A stretch of 64,000 nt of DNA from Ananas comosus (taxonomy: Eukaryota; Streptophyta; Magnoliopsida; Poales; Bromeliaceae). This document shows, in pieces, positions 43,924 to 53,843 of the stretch. The notes below the pieces were generated by a model. The model was not told where the DNA came from and ran no database searches. It saw only the letters and a list, made by a program, of their open reading frames with translations. A program made the position numbers and the translations under genes. Position 1 is the stretch's first letter. Each line of letters starts with the position of its first letter. The DNA is taken from contig NC_033621.1 in the NCBI RefSeq assembly GCF_001540865.1, forward strand, positions 22,373,279 to 22,437,278, read 5' to 3'.

Positions 43924-44005
43924 GGCGAAAATCGACGGCCGTGATCACCAGAAGGGTCCACCTGGGCGAAAATCGACGGCCGTGATCACCGGAAGGGTCC
44001 ACCTG
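43924..44005. repeat. 41-bp tandem duplication at the stop codon of peptide gene B
   Basis: Two copies of GGCGAAAATCGACGGCCGTG followed by ATCACC(A/G)GAAGGGTCCACCTG start 41 bp apart (43924 and 43965), with one mismatch. The copy nearer the gene contains the stop codon (43986-43988); the other lies in the 3' untranslated region. Confidence 0.9.
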
Positions 44006-44498
44006 GCGGGCTCCGATTGGCTGTGGGTGAAGGGGGTGTGAGCTCAGATTCCCTGGATGGTTTTACTGTTTTATAAAGCATTGCATGTGTAATAATGTTA
44101 GAAAGAGTACGATGTTAATATACTCTAACAATTTCTCTATAAAATAAAAAAGAAACAAATTAGTTTCTTTCTTTTCTGTTCTAGAATCTCGTTTTTCTGC
44201 TTCTATCGCCAAAAATGGAAACAGGACCTCGGCAAAAAAAAAAAAAACTCTAAAATTGTAAAAACTAAAAGATTGAAAGTTACAAAAATAAAAAAATAAA
44301 GATGAATTATTTTTGCAGGGAGAAAAAAAAAAAATTCTAAACAGATACATAGATAAATTAACACACACCTCCCTTAAGGTGATTATTGGAGCTTGGGAAT
44401 GCCACAGAGTGAGAAGAGGAGACCATGAGAGATGAGAAGAGGAGAATAAGAACAAGGAGAGAGGAGATACTCTTTGAAATGGAATAGTAGTAATCCAT
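43986..44498 (-). CDS. Putative secreted peptide precursor B
   Basis: Exons 44369-44498 and 43986-44065 (minus), joined in phase 1 like gene A (GGGAG|GTGTGT ... AACAG|TAAAAC), give 69 residues. Exon 1 is a strong signal peptide: MDYYYSISKSISSLLVLILL then FSSLMVSSSHSVA, with cleavage likely after SVA. Exon 2 reads VKPSRESE then LTPPSPTANRSPPGGPFR and a stop. The TPPSP-x2-N-x(3)-PP tail is shared with gene A (TPPSPKPNDPRDPPP), and both lie on the same strand 0.76 kb apart, so they are likely tandem paralogues. No Cys. The alternative acceptor CCAG|GGAATC would shift the frame and lose the shared tail. Function unknown; extracellular signalling is an inference from layout. Confidence 0.55.
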
Positions 44499-44537
44499 TT
44501 TGGTACTCTCCTTGAGAAAGTGTTTGATTTAGTGTGA

Positions 44538-44901
44538 TATATATATATATATAGAGCAGGGCTGTTGTGCTCTCAGGAGCACGGATACCTCCATGCTCCT
44601 AAGCCGTTTTCGATGATAGAATTTTCGAATCGACGATCGGCTCCGTTAGACTTGATCTAGCGCATTTGAAGTTTCTAGAAAATAATTTTTGCGATTTTTT
44701 GATATCATTTACCTAGTGATCGAAAGGATTCAAAATCCATAATTTTTAATGGTTGATATCTGCCGTTTTCAAGTTTAACGGTGCAGAAGTATTCAAATCA
44801 GATAAAATTTTGATACAAAATTCTTTATACTATCTATAACAAGATCAATATTTCTGATCGAAAACTTTAGTGCTATATCACCACTTTTTATAGGATTTTT
44901 A
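44538..44901. mobile_element. TA-flanked foldback MITE arm (CGATGATAGA family)
   Basis: After a TA run (44538-44553) comes GGAGCACGGATACCTCCATG CTCC, then TTTTCGATGATAGAATTTTC, ATCGACGATCGGCTCCGTTA, GACTTGATCTAGCGC: the arm of a foldback element related to those at 45449, 46033 and 53286. It stops at a single N (44902), so the second arm is missing or lost at an assembly join. Confidence 0.6.
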
Positions 44902-44907
44902 NTTATA

Positions 44908-45331
44908 TAGAGTTTAGCCGGATTGCTATAAATAACAAACAGACTCTATTGCCACCATTTATTTTACATGATGAAGCCTCCAAATCAACGATCGGCATCG
45001 TTAACCATGACCTATACCACTTGAAGTATATAGAAATCAAATTTCAAATTTTTTCGACATCATTGGCCTAATGATCAAAGAATTTTAAAATCTGTAATTT
45101 TAATGGTCGATATGAGACATTTTCTTGTTTAATAGAAGATCCATACTCTTGATCTTGACTGTGAGACTCTTATCATTACCTTTTAAAAGATAATCGTTTT
45201 CAGTTGTTCATTTTTGTGCCCACTTGATGGACAAAAAAATAATATCGAAAAAGTATGAAATTTAGTTTGATATAGATAATATTCAACGGTGTCAATCGTC
45301 GATTTGGAGGATACATCATCGAAAACAAATA
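44908..45331. mobile_element. Mutator-like MITE, relative of the 32683 element, right end lost
   Basis: Matches the MITE at 32683-33226 in order: GTTTAGCCGGATTGCTAT, ATTGCCACCATTTATTTTAC, AATCAACGATCGGCATCGTT, CCACTTGAAGTATATAGAAA, then the opposite arm to CATCATCGAAAACAAAT. The final 50 bp of the right arm are missing; instead the start region of a peptide-gene copy follows. Confidence 0.7.
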
Positions 45332-45369
45332 GTAGTAAGCCATTACGGTACTCTCATTGACGAAAGATA

Positions 45370-45375
<6 letters not shown>
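45331..45375 (-). pseudogene. Remnant of a third secreted-peptide gene (start region only)
   Basis: AATAGTAGTAAGCCATTACG / GTACTCTCATTGACGAAAG aligns with the start region of peptide gene B (AATAGTAGTAATCCATTTTG / GTACTCTCCTTGAGAAAG at 44484-44522), about 85% identical. On the minus strand it opens ATGGCTTACTACTATT (start at 45343; compare ATGGATTACTACTATT) and breaks off into a MITE after five codons. Both copies have a TA microsatellite just upstream. Confidence 0.55.

Positions 45376-45447
<72 letters not shown>
45371..45447. repeat. (TA)n(GA)n compound microsatellite
   Basis: About 21 TA units, TATCTATATATA, then about 12 GA units. It borders the MITE starting at 45449, as at the other copies of this family. 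Confidence 0.9.
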
Positions 45448-45448
<1 letters not shown>

Positions 45449-45453
<5 letters not shown>

Positions 45454-45978
45454 TAGGACTGTGTTATTAGAAGCACGGATGCTTTCGTGTTTCTAAGCCG
45501 GTTTTTATGATGTAACTTCAAAATCGACAACCGCTTCCGTTAGACTTGATCTAGCGTATTTGAACTATCTAGAAAATAAATTTTGTAATTTTGCGGTATC
45601 ATTTATTTAGCGATCGAAAAGACTCAAAATAAATGGTTGAAAATAAAAATCTCACAAAAACTTATGATTTAATATTAAAATTTTCAATCAGAGATATTGA
45701 TCTTGTTGTAGATAGTATAAAATTTTTTTTATCAAAATTTTATTTGATTTGAATATTTTTACATCGTTAAACTTGCTAATAGTATAAATCAACTATTAAA
45801 AATTGCTGATTTTAAATTATTTTAATCACTAGAAGGTAAATAATATCAAAAATTCGTAAAAATTATTTTTAAATACTTTAAATATGTTATATCAAATCTA
45901 ACGGAACTGATCGTCAATTCGAAAGTCTTATAATCGAAAACGATTTTAGAGCACGGAGGCCTCCGTGCTGCTAACAGN

Positions 45979-46026
<48 letters not shown>

Positions 46027-46560
46027 GGGGAGAAAGAGTAGGACTGTGTTATTAGAAGCACGGATGTCTTCGTGTTTCTAAGCCGTTTTTGATGATGTAA
46101 CTTCAAAATCGAAACTGCTTCCGTTAGACTTGATCTAGCGTATTTGAATTATCTAGAAAATAAATTTTATGATTTTGCTGTATCATTTATTTAGCGATCG
46201 AAAAGACTCAAAATAAATGGTTGAAAATAAAAATTTCACAAAAACTTATGATTTAATATTAAAATTTTCGATCAAAGATATTGATCTTGTTGTAGGTAGT
46301 ATAAAATTTTTTTTATCAAAATTTTATTTGATTTGAATATTTTTACATCGTTAAACTTGCTAACAGTATAAATCAACTATTAAAATTTGTTGATTTTAAA
46401 TTATTTCGATCACTAGGTAAATAATATCGAAAATTCGTAAAAATTATTTTTAGATACTTTAAATATGTTATATCAAATCTAACGAAACTGATCGTCAATT
46501 CGAAAGTCCTATAATCGAAAACGATTTTAGAGCACGGAGGCCTCCGTGCTCCTAACAGCA
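45449..46560. mobile_element. Two tandem foldback MITEs, 584-bp period
   Basis: AGAGTAGGACTGTGTTATTA starts at about 45449 and again at about 46033, and the two ~530-bp segments are nearly identical throughout. Each has a left arm AGAAGCACGGATG(C/T)..., inner sequence TTAGACTTGATCTAGCGTAT, and right arm ending AGCACGGAGGCCTCCGTGCT, the last being a perfect palindrome. A single N (45978) and a GA run (45980-46027) lie between them. Non-coding. Confidence 0.8.
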
Positions 46561-46993
46561 TACAAATCCTTCTCTCTCTCTCTCTATCTCTATATATGTA
46601 TATATTATGCACTACAAATATGTTAGTGATCAACTCTAGCTGGCATATTCAATGAAGTGGATGGTTAAATTGAACATAAATAAGTTGAAAAGGGAATGAT
46701 TTTGAAAATTGATTGATTGATTTGATTTTGTATCTTCTACAAATGTTTAGTGTTTAATCATTTTTACTTTCTCTCCATTCATACATTTGCTTATTTAAAT
46801 TTTGAACATTACAAAATTTGTGATGATAAAAATTACAAAAGAGTCCAAGGAAGAAACATGTTATTTTATGTAGTTGCATAAATAATAGGAGTGGATAGGG
46901 CAGGTTGGAAATTGTATCTTGTTCATGTGTGAAAGTCACCCTACAAGCATCTTATAATCCACAAATTTTCACTCCTAATATGGTAGCAATTTG
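46561..46993. other. Spacer
   Basis: CT/TA microsatellite at 46571-46606, otherwise AT-rich with no gene seen. Confidence 0.5.
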
Positions 46994-47147
46994 ACCAACT
47001 GTTCCTAGCGCAAGTGGCAAATGACTTAGTAGTTTGTATCCGAGATCCCTAGTTAAAATCTTAGTTGATTCACATTTCTAGCTAAGTTTATTTCTAAATG
47101 AAATAAACGAAGCGGGTAACATGTTACCTATCTCTAAAAAAAAAAAA
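46994..47147 (+). mobile_element. tRNA-derived SINE, copy 3
   Basis: TTCCTAGCGCAAGTGGCAAA head, decayed B box, TTTATTTCTAAATGAAATAA body, GCGGGTAACATGTTACC and a poly-A of 12. Flanked by TATGGTAGCAATTTG (46979-46993) and TATGATAGCAATTTG (47149-47163), a 15-bp target duplication with one mismatch. More diverged than copies 1 and 2, so older. Confidence 0.88.
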
Positions 47148-47281
47148 TTATGATAGCAATTTGTTCAGCAAACTGTATTTAAAAAAAAATGTTGAAAGGT
47201 TTTTCAAAAGGAAAAAGATAATTTTGGAGTTAAAAGCTCTATATTCAAAAAAGAAAAAACACATATATTGAATGAAAAATT

Positions 47282-47878
47282 TAGATGCATTTATATAATT
47301 GCTGCTATTGAAAGCTAAAATATAAGTGGGATGAAACCAGTTTTAAGTGGTGTTGGATTGTTTTCACTATCTACTCATTCGAAAAACTCTGAGTTCTTAG
47401 AAAGTAACAGCTAATTTATTTAAGCATTCAAATACAGTGCTCATAAAATCTCGATTTGTTACTCGACCCAACCAAGTTGTCCACATAGTCCGCTGGCAGC
47501 CCAGAGATTCTGATTGTGATTCGGCCAAATACAGCCTTTTTCACAAGACAGAGTGTTAGCCTCTTCAAACCAACAATTATGCCTAGTAGCGCACATAATT
47601 TGCAGTATGTGAAAATTGAACTTGCGACATACTCTGATACCACTCATTGGACCATTGGAGCTAACTACTAATTCTAAAAGCTCAAGAAAGAAGAAAGGGG
47701 CAACCGATTCAATTAATTAAAAATTCAGACACAAGGCGCACAAATCACGATTTATGATTATGTCCAATCCACTCTCCACACCGTAGTTTGCAGACTTTAA
47801 TTGTGACTTGCCCAATCCAACCTCCACCACAAGCTAAGATTCAAAGTAATAAAATTATAAGGGAAATGTTCTAGTTAT
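47282..47878 (-). mobile_element. LTR-retroelement fragment with tRNA-Met-type primer site, copy 1
   Basis: On the minus strand TGGTATCAGAG (47632-47642) is the standard plant primer-binding site complementary to initiator tRNA-Met; sequence before it (…GGTCCA ATGAG) would be the end of the LTR, and after it a short internal region (47282-47631) with broken frames. The whole block recurs at 53844-55119. No gag or pol domain is seen, so this is a small non-autonomous or truncated element. Confidence 0.6.
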
Positions 47879-48115
47879 AGAGACTAACTTTTAAAATTAT
47901 AATTTAGTATTCAAAAACACTCTAAAAATAAAAGTTGGTAAATAAAACTCAGAAAAGCTAGCGATTTATTTACTATGGCGTTTTAATGTTTTAAATAAAA
48001 GATCTATAAGTTTATGCGATCTAGTTCAGATTGCCTTCGTCAAAGCTAAAACTTCAATGTAGTAGTTTTTGCCGAATCTTTGTGCTTCTGTAGGCACGAA
48101 GATTATTGTGTCAGG

Positions 48116-48534
<419 letters not shown>

Positions 48535-48866
48535 ACCAAAGCGTGAAAAAGTAAAATCACAGTACACTAAATTTTACATAGTTCAATCATGGGACACCAA
48601 AGCGTGAAAGAGGAAAATCATAGAATATCAAATATCACATAGTTCAATCATGAGACATAAAAATAAAAATATGGTTCAATCATGGAACACCAAAATAAAA
48701 ATATAGTTCAATCATATGACACCAAAATAAAAAGAGAATTATTTGATAATTTGGTGTCCCATGATTTCACTCTTTCACGCTTTGGTATCCCATGATTGAG
48801 CTATGTGAAATTTGGTGTTCCATGATTTCACTCTTTTTCACTTTGGTGTTCTTCCCATAAATTTCA
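48535..48866. mobile_element. Foldback repeat with iterated CAATCATGGGACACCAAA motif
   Basis: The left half repeats TTCAATCATGGGACACCAAA (about every 40-85 bp, 48537-48740), and the right half repeats its complement TTTGGTGTCCCATGATT (48760-48850). Structure resembles the 7779 family but the motif is different. It ends at an N gap. Confidence 0.6.
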
Positions 48867-48891
48867 NNNNNNNNNNNNNNNNNNNNNNNNN
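48867..48891. other. Assembly gap (25 N)
   Basis: Twenty-five N. Single N also occur at 44902, 45978 and 53843, each at a junction between repeats. Confidence 1.
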
Positions 48892-49086
48892 CGAGCATAA
48901 GCCAAGCTTTACTCGAGTTCTAGCCGAGCGATCAAATCATTTGCTCGGCTTGTGCTCGACTTAAAAAGTCGAGCAAATTATTTGCTCGGCTTGTGCTCGA
49001 TCCCAGTCAAGCGAGCACAAGCCGAACTATTGTCGAGCTTATGTATATAAATGACTCGCGAATAGCGAGCTGGATTGCCACCCCTA
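48892..49086. mobile_element. hAT-like MITE, GAGCTCG family, left part lost in gap
   Basis: Repeats of TTGCTCGGCTTGTGCTCGA and complements; right end reads, reversed, TAGGGGTGGCAATCCAGCTC, a common hAT-MITE terminus. Related to 41554-41954. Confidence 0.55.
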
Positions 49087-49440
49087 GTATGTACAAAGTC
49101 GGGAATGACGTTGGTATGTTTATACATTGGGCTAGCAACAAGTGGGCCCCACTTTTGTCGACATCTGCATTAAACTACTGTATTGCGATGCGATATGGTA
49201 TGATGTTAGTTGCTTGTTCGAAACCCTGGAAAAAAAAACCTTTTTAGATTCCCCCAGTAGGTTTCCAAGAGTAGCAAAAGATATTCAGTACATTTTTATC
49301 CTGAGAGTAGCCAAACGTATTTTATTTAATACACTATCGTGCAATAAATGAAGACATCGTAGTAAAGCAATTTCCAGACGCCCCGATGAGCACCACGTGG
49401 CACGAGCTCCATGAGGGGAGTTTTTTTGGGTGCACATGGT
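49087..49440. other. Unassigned spacer
   Basis: Moderate GC, no gene that I can support. Contains GAGCACCACGTGGCACGAGC (G-box palindrome CCACGTGG) near 49387. Confidence 0.4.
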
Positions 49441-50600
49441 GCACTATTTTTTACTTTAAATTTTCTTTATTTTTTAATTAATAATTTAATATAATAATAT
49501 TATATATATTAAGATTAAAAAAATTTAAGACTATAGTTTAAAAATTAAGACTATAATTTACATTTTAAATTTTAAAATTAAAGTTTTAAAATTTTAAATT
49601 CCTAAATTTTCAAAATTTAAAATTTCAGAATTTTCCTTGAATTTTAATTTAAAAATCTAAAATTTAAATTTTAAAATTTAAAATCTGACTCTCGAAATTT
49701 AAAAATAAAAATTTTAAATTTCAAAAAATTTTCAAATTAAGATGTAAATTTTAAATTTTAAACTTAAAAATCGGATTTATTAAAAGTAATTGAAAACTTT
49801 AAATGGGATGTGATGGGTGATAGTGTTGTGATGTGACAAGCTTAAAGAGGGAGACTAGCATTGCTTAAAGTTCAAAAGCTTTAAAAATTTAAAATCTGTA
49901 GTTTGAAAATTAAGACGAATTACTTTTACATTTTAAAATTTATAATTTTAAGTTTTAAATTTTAATTTTAAAATTTTTAAATTTTAAATTTTAAATTTTT
50001 TTCTGAATTTTAAGTGAAAAATATATAATTTTAAATTATAAAAATTTAAAATGTGAAGCTGGAAATTTAAAATAAAAATTTGAAATTTCGAATTTTTCAA
50101 ATTTTAACCTGTAAAATTAAAATTTTAAATTTTAAAATTTAAAAATAAAATTGGAACGCGATTGGATGTGATGTGGTGACATGACGTGCGCCTGTGCAAT
50201 CAGACTCCAACAACGGGAGGTTTAATTTTGAATTCTAAAAATTTAAAATTTGTAATTTTAAAATTAAGAAAAAATTTAAAACTTTTAAGTTCTCAATTTT
50301 AAATTTTATAATTTCCTAATTTCAATTTTTTCTTGAATATTAAGCTAAAATATAAAATTCTTAATTTTAAATTTTAAAATTTGAGATATGATATTTAAAA
50401 ATTAAATTATGAAATTAAGACATTAAGATCTAAATTTTAAATTTTTAAAATTTGTTTCAAAATTTAGACAGAACTTAAGATTTAACATTAATATTTGAAT
50501 TTAGATTTAAAATTTAAACATAAAATTAAAATCAAATTCAAAATACAAAATTTAAAAGTTTAAAATATTTTAAAACCAAAATGCATAAAACAATTCTAAA
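49441..50600. repeat. AT-rich satellite-like tract (AAATTTTAAA motifs)
   Basis: About 1.1 kb made almost only of permuted AAATTT/TTTAAA words, interrupted at about 49805-49850 and 50150-50205 by related GC-richer boxes (GGGATGTGATGGGTGATAG and TTGGATGTGATGTGGTGACA). These boxes recur about 350 bp apart, so the tract looks like two to three degenerate units of that length. Confidence 0.6.
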
Positions 50601-51961
50601 AAAAATCCCAAAAAGTAAAATGTTTTACAAAATAAACTAAAAAGAAAAGACCCAAAAAAATAAATTAGTTTGCAAAAATAAATGAATAAAAAAAGAAAAA
50701 AAAAGGGAATAATTTCATAGATGCCCTTTTAGTAACCATTAATTTTATCAATACCCTTCTAAATTTGATAATATCACAAATACCCTCCAATATGTTAAAA
50801 ATTATAATAAATGCCCTCCATTAGTTAAAATCCGTTAAGGCCCATGTGAAACGGAGTTAAATTTTTAATATACCAATTTTAGCCCTTATCTCTTATTAAT
50901 AGTAGAAATACTAATAGGTATTTCAATGCAATTTTTGTAAATCTAAATTTGAGTGTTTAATATATATACATATTAAATTAAATCATTAATATATATTAAT
51001 TATAGATTTTATTCCTAATTAGTAAATTACATAACTATATAATTATCAATTTATATTCCTAATCAGTATTAGTAATTTTGAAATAAATTATAGATTTTAT
51101 TTTTTTCCTATTTAAGCAAAAGTAAATTACATAACTATATGCATGCATTGTTGTGTCGATTGAAATAAAAAAAGAGTTTTGTTCGAAAACTAAAATATAT
51201 TATATTTCAGTTTTTTAATGCATTTAATACAAATAAAATTATCAAGAATAATTTTAATTAAAAAAATTTTAAGCTTTCAAGATTAAAGAAAGATCGAATA
51301 ATTCCTTAACATTATTTGCATTTAAATTTTTATATATAATTATTTTATTTGATAAAATATAAATAGAGCCATTAGATTTGGTGAAATTATCAAAAACATA
51401 AAAATTCACATTTTTTCATACACTGAAATTAGTTAATTTTTTTAAAAACTAAAAGTTAATGGGATATCAACTAAAAAATGAAAGTTGAGTGAGCTGTTTG
51501 CAAATAGCATAAAGTTAAGGGGGCTCCATATATTTTTACTTAAGAGAAACTTGAGGGTAAATAAGTCATTTTAAAAGATAACCCATCTTTAACCATTTAA
51601 TAACTGTGGTAAAACTAACATAACTAACAGTAGGAGTATTGATGATAATTTTCTATATTTACAGGGGTGTAGGAGATATTCTAGCAGGATTTGAAACTAA
51701 GGAAAAATTCTAGAATGCAAACGGATATATTGGTAAAGTGGCGTAATAAACTAATCAAATATTTCCTTTTATGAATATATGTTGGATCATGATTGTAAAA
51801 AAATATTTTTATTGCACTTTTGTTTGAAATGAAGAATTGTGATTGGCTTGTTATTGATGACGTGGTGCAAGTGTGACAGTATAGAATTTCTCAAAACCAA
51901 GACGGTTTGGCATGCTGTCTTTACCAATACACCTTACACCAAGTGGGCACCTCAACACTTT
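50601..51961. other. AT-rich intergenic
   Basis: No gene seen. The run from 50705 to 50870 has repeated phrases of the type ATAAATGCCCTCC/ AATACCCTTCT seen also elsewhere as dispersed repeat. The remainder is low-complexity AT. Confidence 0.45.
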
Positions 51962-52654
51962 CAGGGACGAAACTCGGATTCAATCTTGAGGGGGACCAAA
52001 ATATATTTAAATAGAAACTTTAGTAATAAATAATAAAAAAAAATTTCATAATTAAAAATTTTTATTAAAAAATTATTAATTAGATAAATAATGTAAAAGT
52101 ATGAACTGTATTTTTTTTATTTTTAGATGTTTAACTTCTAATTATTTTATTTATATTATTACATTAAAATAAGTTAGAAATTTTACTAAATCTAACAGTA
52201 ATTTTTTAGTTTTTTAGTAAATAAAATTAACATAGCTATTAAATTTAGTACAATTCTTGATCTAGTCAAATAAAATAGCTCACCTAAGATAAATAAAAGT
52301 TTTAAAAAATTATTAAATAACATTTTTATAGTAGAGAAATATATTACAAAAGACTCTATAAGCAAGAAACTTTTAATATATTTTAACCCATAAAATAGTA
52401 TACCGATTAGGAGAAAGAGAGAGAGTGTTGGCACCATACTATTAAGTAAATATTCAAAAATTAGAGGGGCTAAAAGCTATCCATGATCTACCAAAAAAAA
52501 ATTTTGAAGGACCATTAAGCAAATATTGAAAAGTTGAGGAGGGTCAAAGCTATTTATGGTCTACCAGAAAAAAATTTTGAAAGACCATTAAGTAAATATC
52601 GAAAAGTTGAGGGGGGCCATGGCCACCTTAGGCCTCTACATAGCTTCGTCCCTA
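51962..52654. mobile_element. hAT-like non-autonomous element, copy 1
   Basis: Ends CAGGGACGAAACTCGGATTC and TACATAGCTTCGTCCCT(A/G). Nearly identical along its length to 54139-54828. Possible target duplication AACACTTT/GACAGTTT matches in only 6 of 8 positions. No transposase frame. Confidence 0.7.
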
Positions 52655-52699
52655 GACAGTTTGATACAACGTGTTAAATCTTTTAACTATGCTATTTGA

Positions 52700-53160
52700 T
52701 GCATTCTGCAAGATCCACGTGGCATACCTTCTCGTTCTTCGTTCCACGTGGCGACAGGCCTCTCACCCAACTCTACAAGTGGCTTTCTCTCTCTTCCCTA
52801 TTCTTCTACAGCTGTCTCTCTCTCTCTTCAGCTACCACATTTTTCTCTCTCTCTCTTCCCTCCCCCATCTGCCTATCTGGCTCTGCTCCTCTCCCTCTCT
52901 CCGACCCTCTCTTTCTCTCTCTTCCCCTTTCTCTCTCTTACTCTCTCTCTTTCTCTCTCTTTCCTTCTCTTTTTCTCTCTCTTCCTCTCTCTCTTTCTTT
53001 CACTCTTTCTCTCTCTTCCTCTCTCTCTTTCTCTCTTTCTTTCTCTACAAAATTTATTCCATTCTTATCCCCTCCAAAGCTCTATAAATAGCTCGGAGTA
53101 GGCGATCGGAGGAGAGGGGAGGGCGGTGCGAGAGGGGAGAGTTCACACCCAGGTTGCACA
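52700..53160 (+). promoter_or_regulatory. Orphan promoter: two G-boxes, pyrimidine patch, TATA box
   Basis: In order: ATCCACGTGGCATACC (about 52710), TTCCACGTGGCGACAGG (about 52741), both with the perfect G-box CCACGTGG; 250 bp of almost pure CT (52786-53046), and CTCTATAAATAGCTCGG at 53080-53096, a textbook TATA box. A G-rich leader follows (GGAGAGGGGAGGGCGGTGCG). The only frame after it, ATGAAGAAGAAGAAGATGGG at 53184, stops after about ten codons, and the sequence then runs into a TA microsatellite. So the promoter drives either a non-coding RNA or a lost gene. Confidence 0.55.
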
Positions 53161-53219
53161 TTGCATTAAAAAAATAAAAAAAAATGAAGAAGAAGAAGAT
53201 GGGAGCTAAAAATAAATAA

Positions 53220-53220
<1 letters not shown>

Positions 53221-53284
<64 letters not shown>
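53221..53284. repeat. (TA)n microsatellite
   Basis: 32 TA units directly abutting the MITE at 53286. A shorter TA run (53827-53842) abuts its other end. Confidence 0.95.
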
Positions 53285-53285
<1 letters not shown>

Positions 53286-53287
<2 letters not shown>

Positions 53288-53826
53288 TCCGGCCTACTAT
53301 ACTATTATGAGTACGATTGCCCTCGTACTCATAAGTTGTTTTCGATGATAGAGCTTCTAAATCGACGATCCACACCGTTAAATGTTATCTAGAGCATTTG
53401 AAACATCTAGATCAAATTTCAAAATTTTTTGACATCCTTTACCTTACGATCAAAAGCTCACAAAATTGACAATTTTTAACGGCCGGTATGGAATACTTGC
53501 TAATTTAACGGTGCAAAAGAATCCGAATAGGTTGAATTTTTGATAGAAAATTCTATTCACTAACTAGATAAAAGATCAATAACTCCGATCTTAAATTGAA
53601 GGATCCGATCATCCATTTTTAAGATATCGTTCGATTTTGACCGTTCATTTTATGCCCGTTTGATGGACTTTATTATGATTTCGAAAAATTACGAAATTTA
53701 TTTTCTAGAAGTTTCAAATACTCTAGATCATATTTAATGGAGTGGATCATCGATTCAGAAACTCCATCATCGAAAACAACTTATGAGTATGAAGGGCCTA
53801 ATACTCATAATAGTATAGTAGCCCTA
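53286..53826. mobile_element. TA-flanked foldback MITE, complete copy
   Basis: About 540 bp. Left arm AGTCCGGCCTACTATACTAT TATGAGTACG..., right arm reversed AGTAGGGCTACTATACTATT ATGAGTATT...; both continue with TTGTTTTCGATGATRGAG, AATCGA(C/T)GATCCAC, TCTAGAG(C/T)ATTTGAAAC. The inner arm sequence is shared with elements at 44538, 45449 and 32683, but the outer 50 bp differ from each of them. No frame. Confidence 0.8.
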
Positions 53827-53843
53827 CTATATATATATATATN

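Noticed and set aside
44063..44455. 130-codon frame overlapping peptide gene B
   Set aside because: It is in another frame, runs through the intron and poly-A tracts, and lacks the signal peptide and conserved tail obtained by splicing.
47428..47643. Short frames reading MVSEYVASSIF... or MSGIRVCRKF...
   Set aside because: They lie in the internal region of the LTR-retroelement fragment, occur twice in the window and match no gag or pol domain.
52671..53101. Three overlapping long frames of Ser/Leu/Phe repeats
   Set aside because: They are translations of a CT microsatellite, low complexity in every frame, with no start context or homology.
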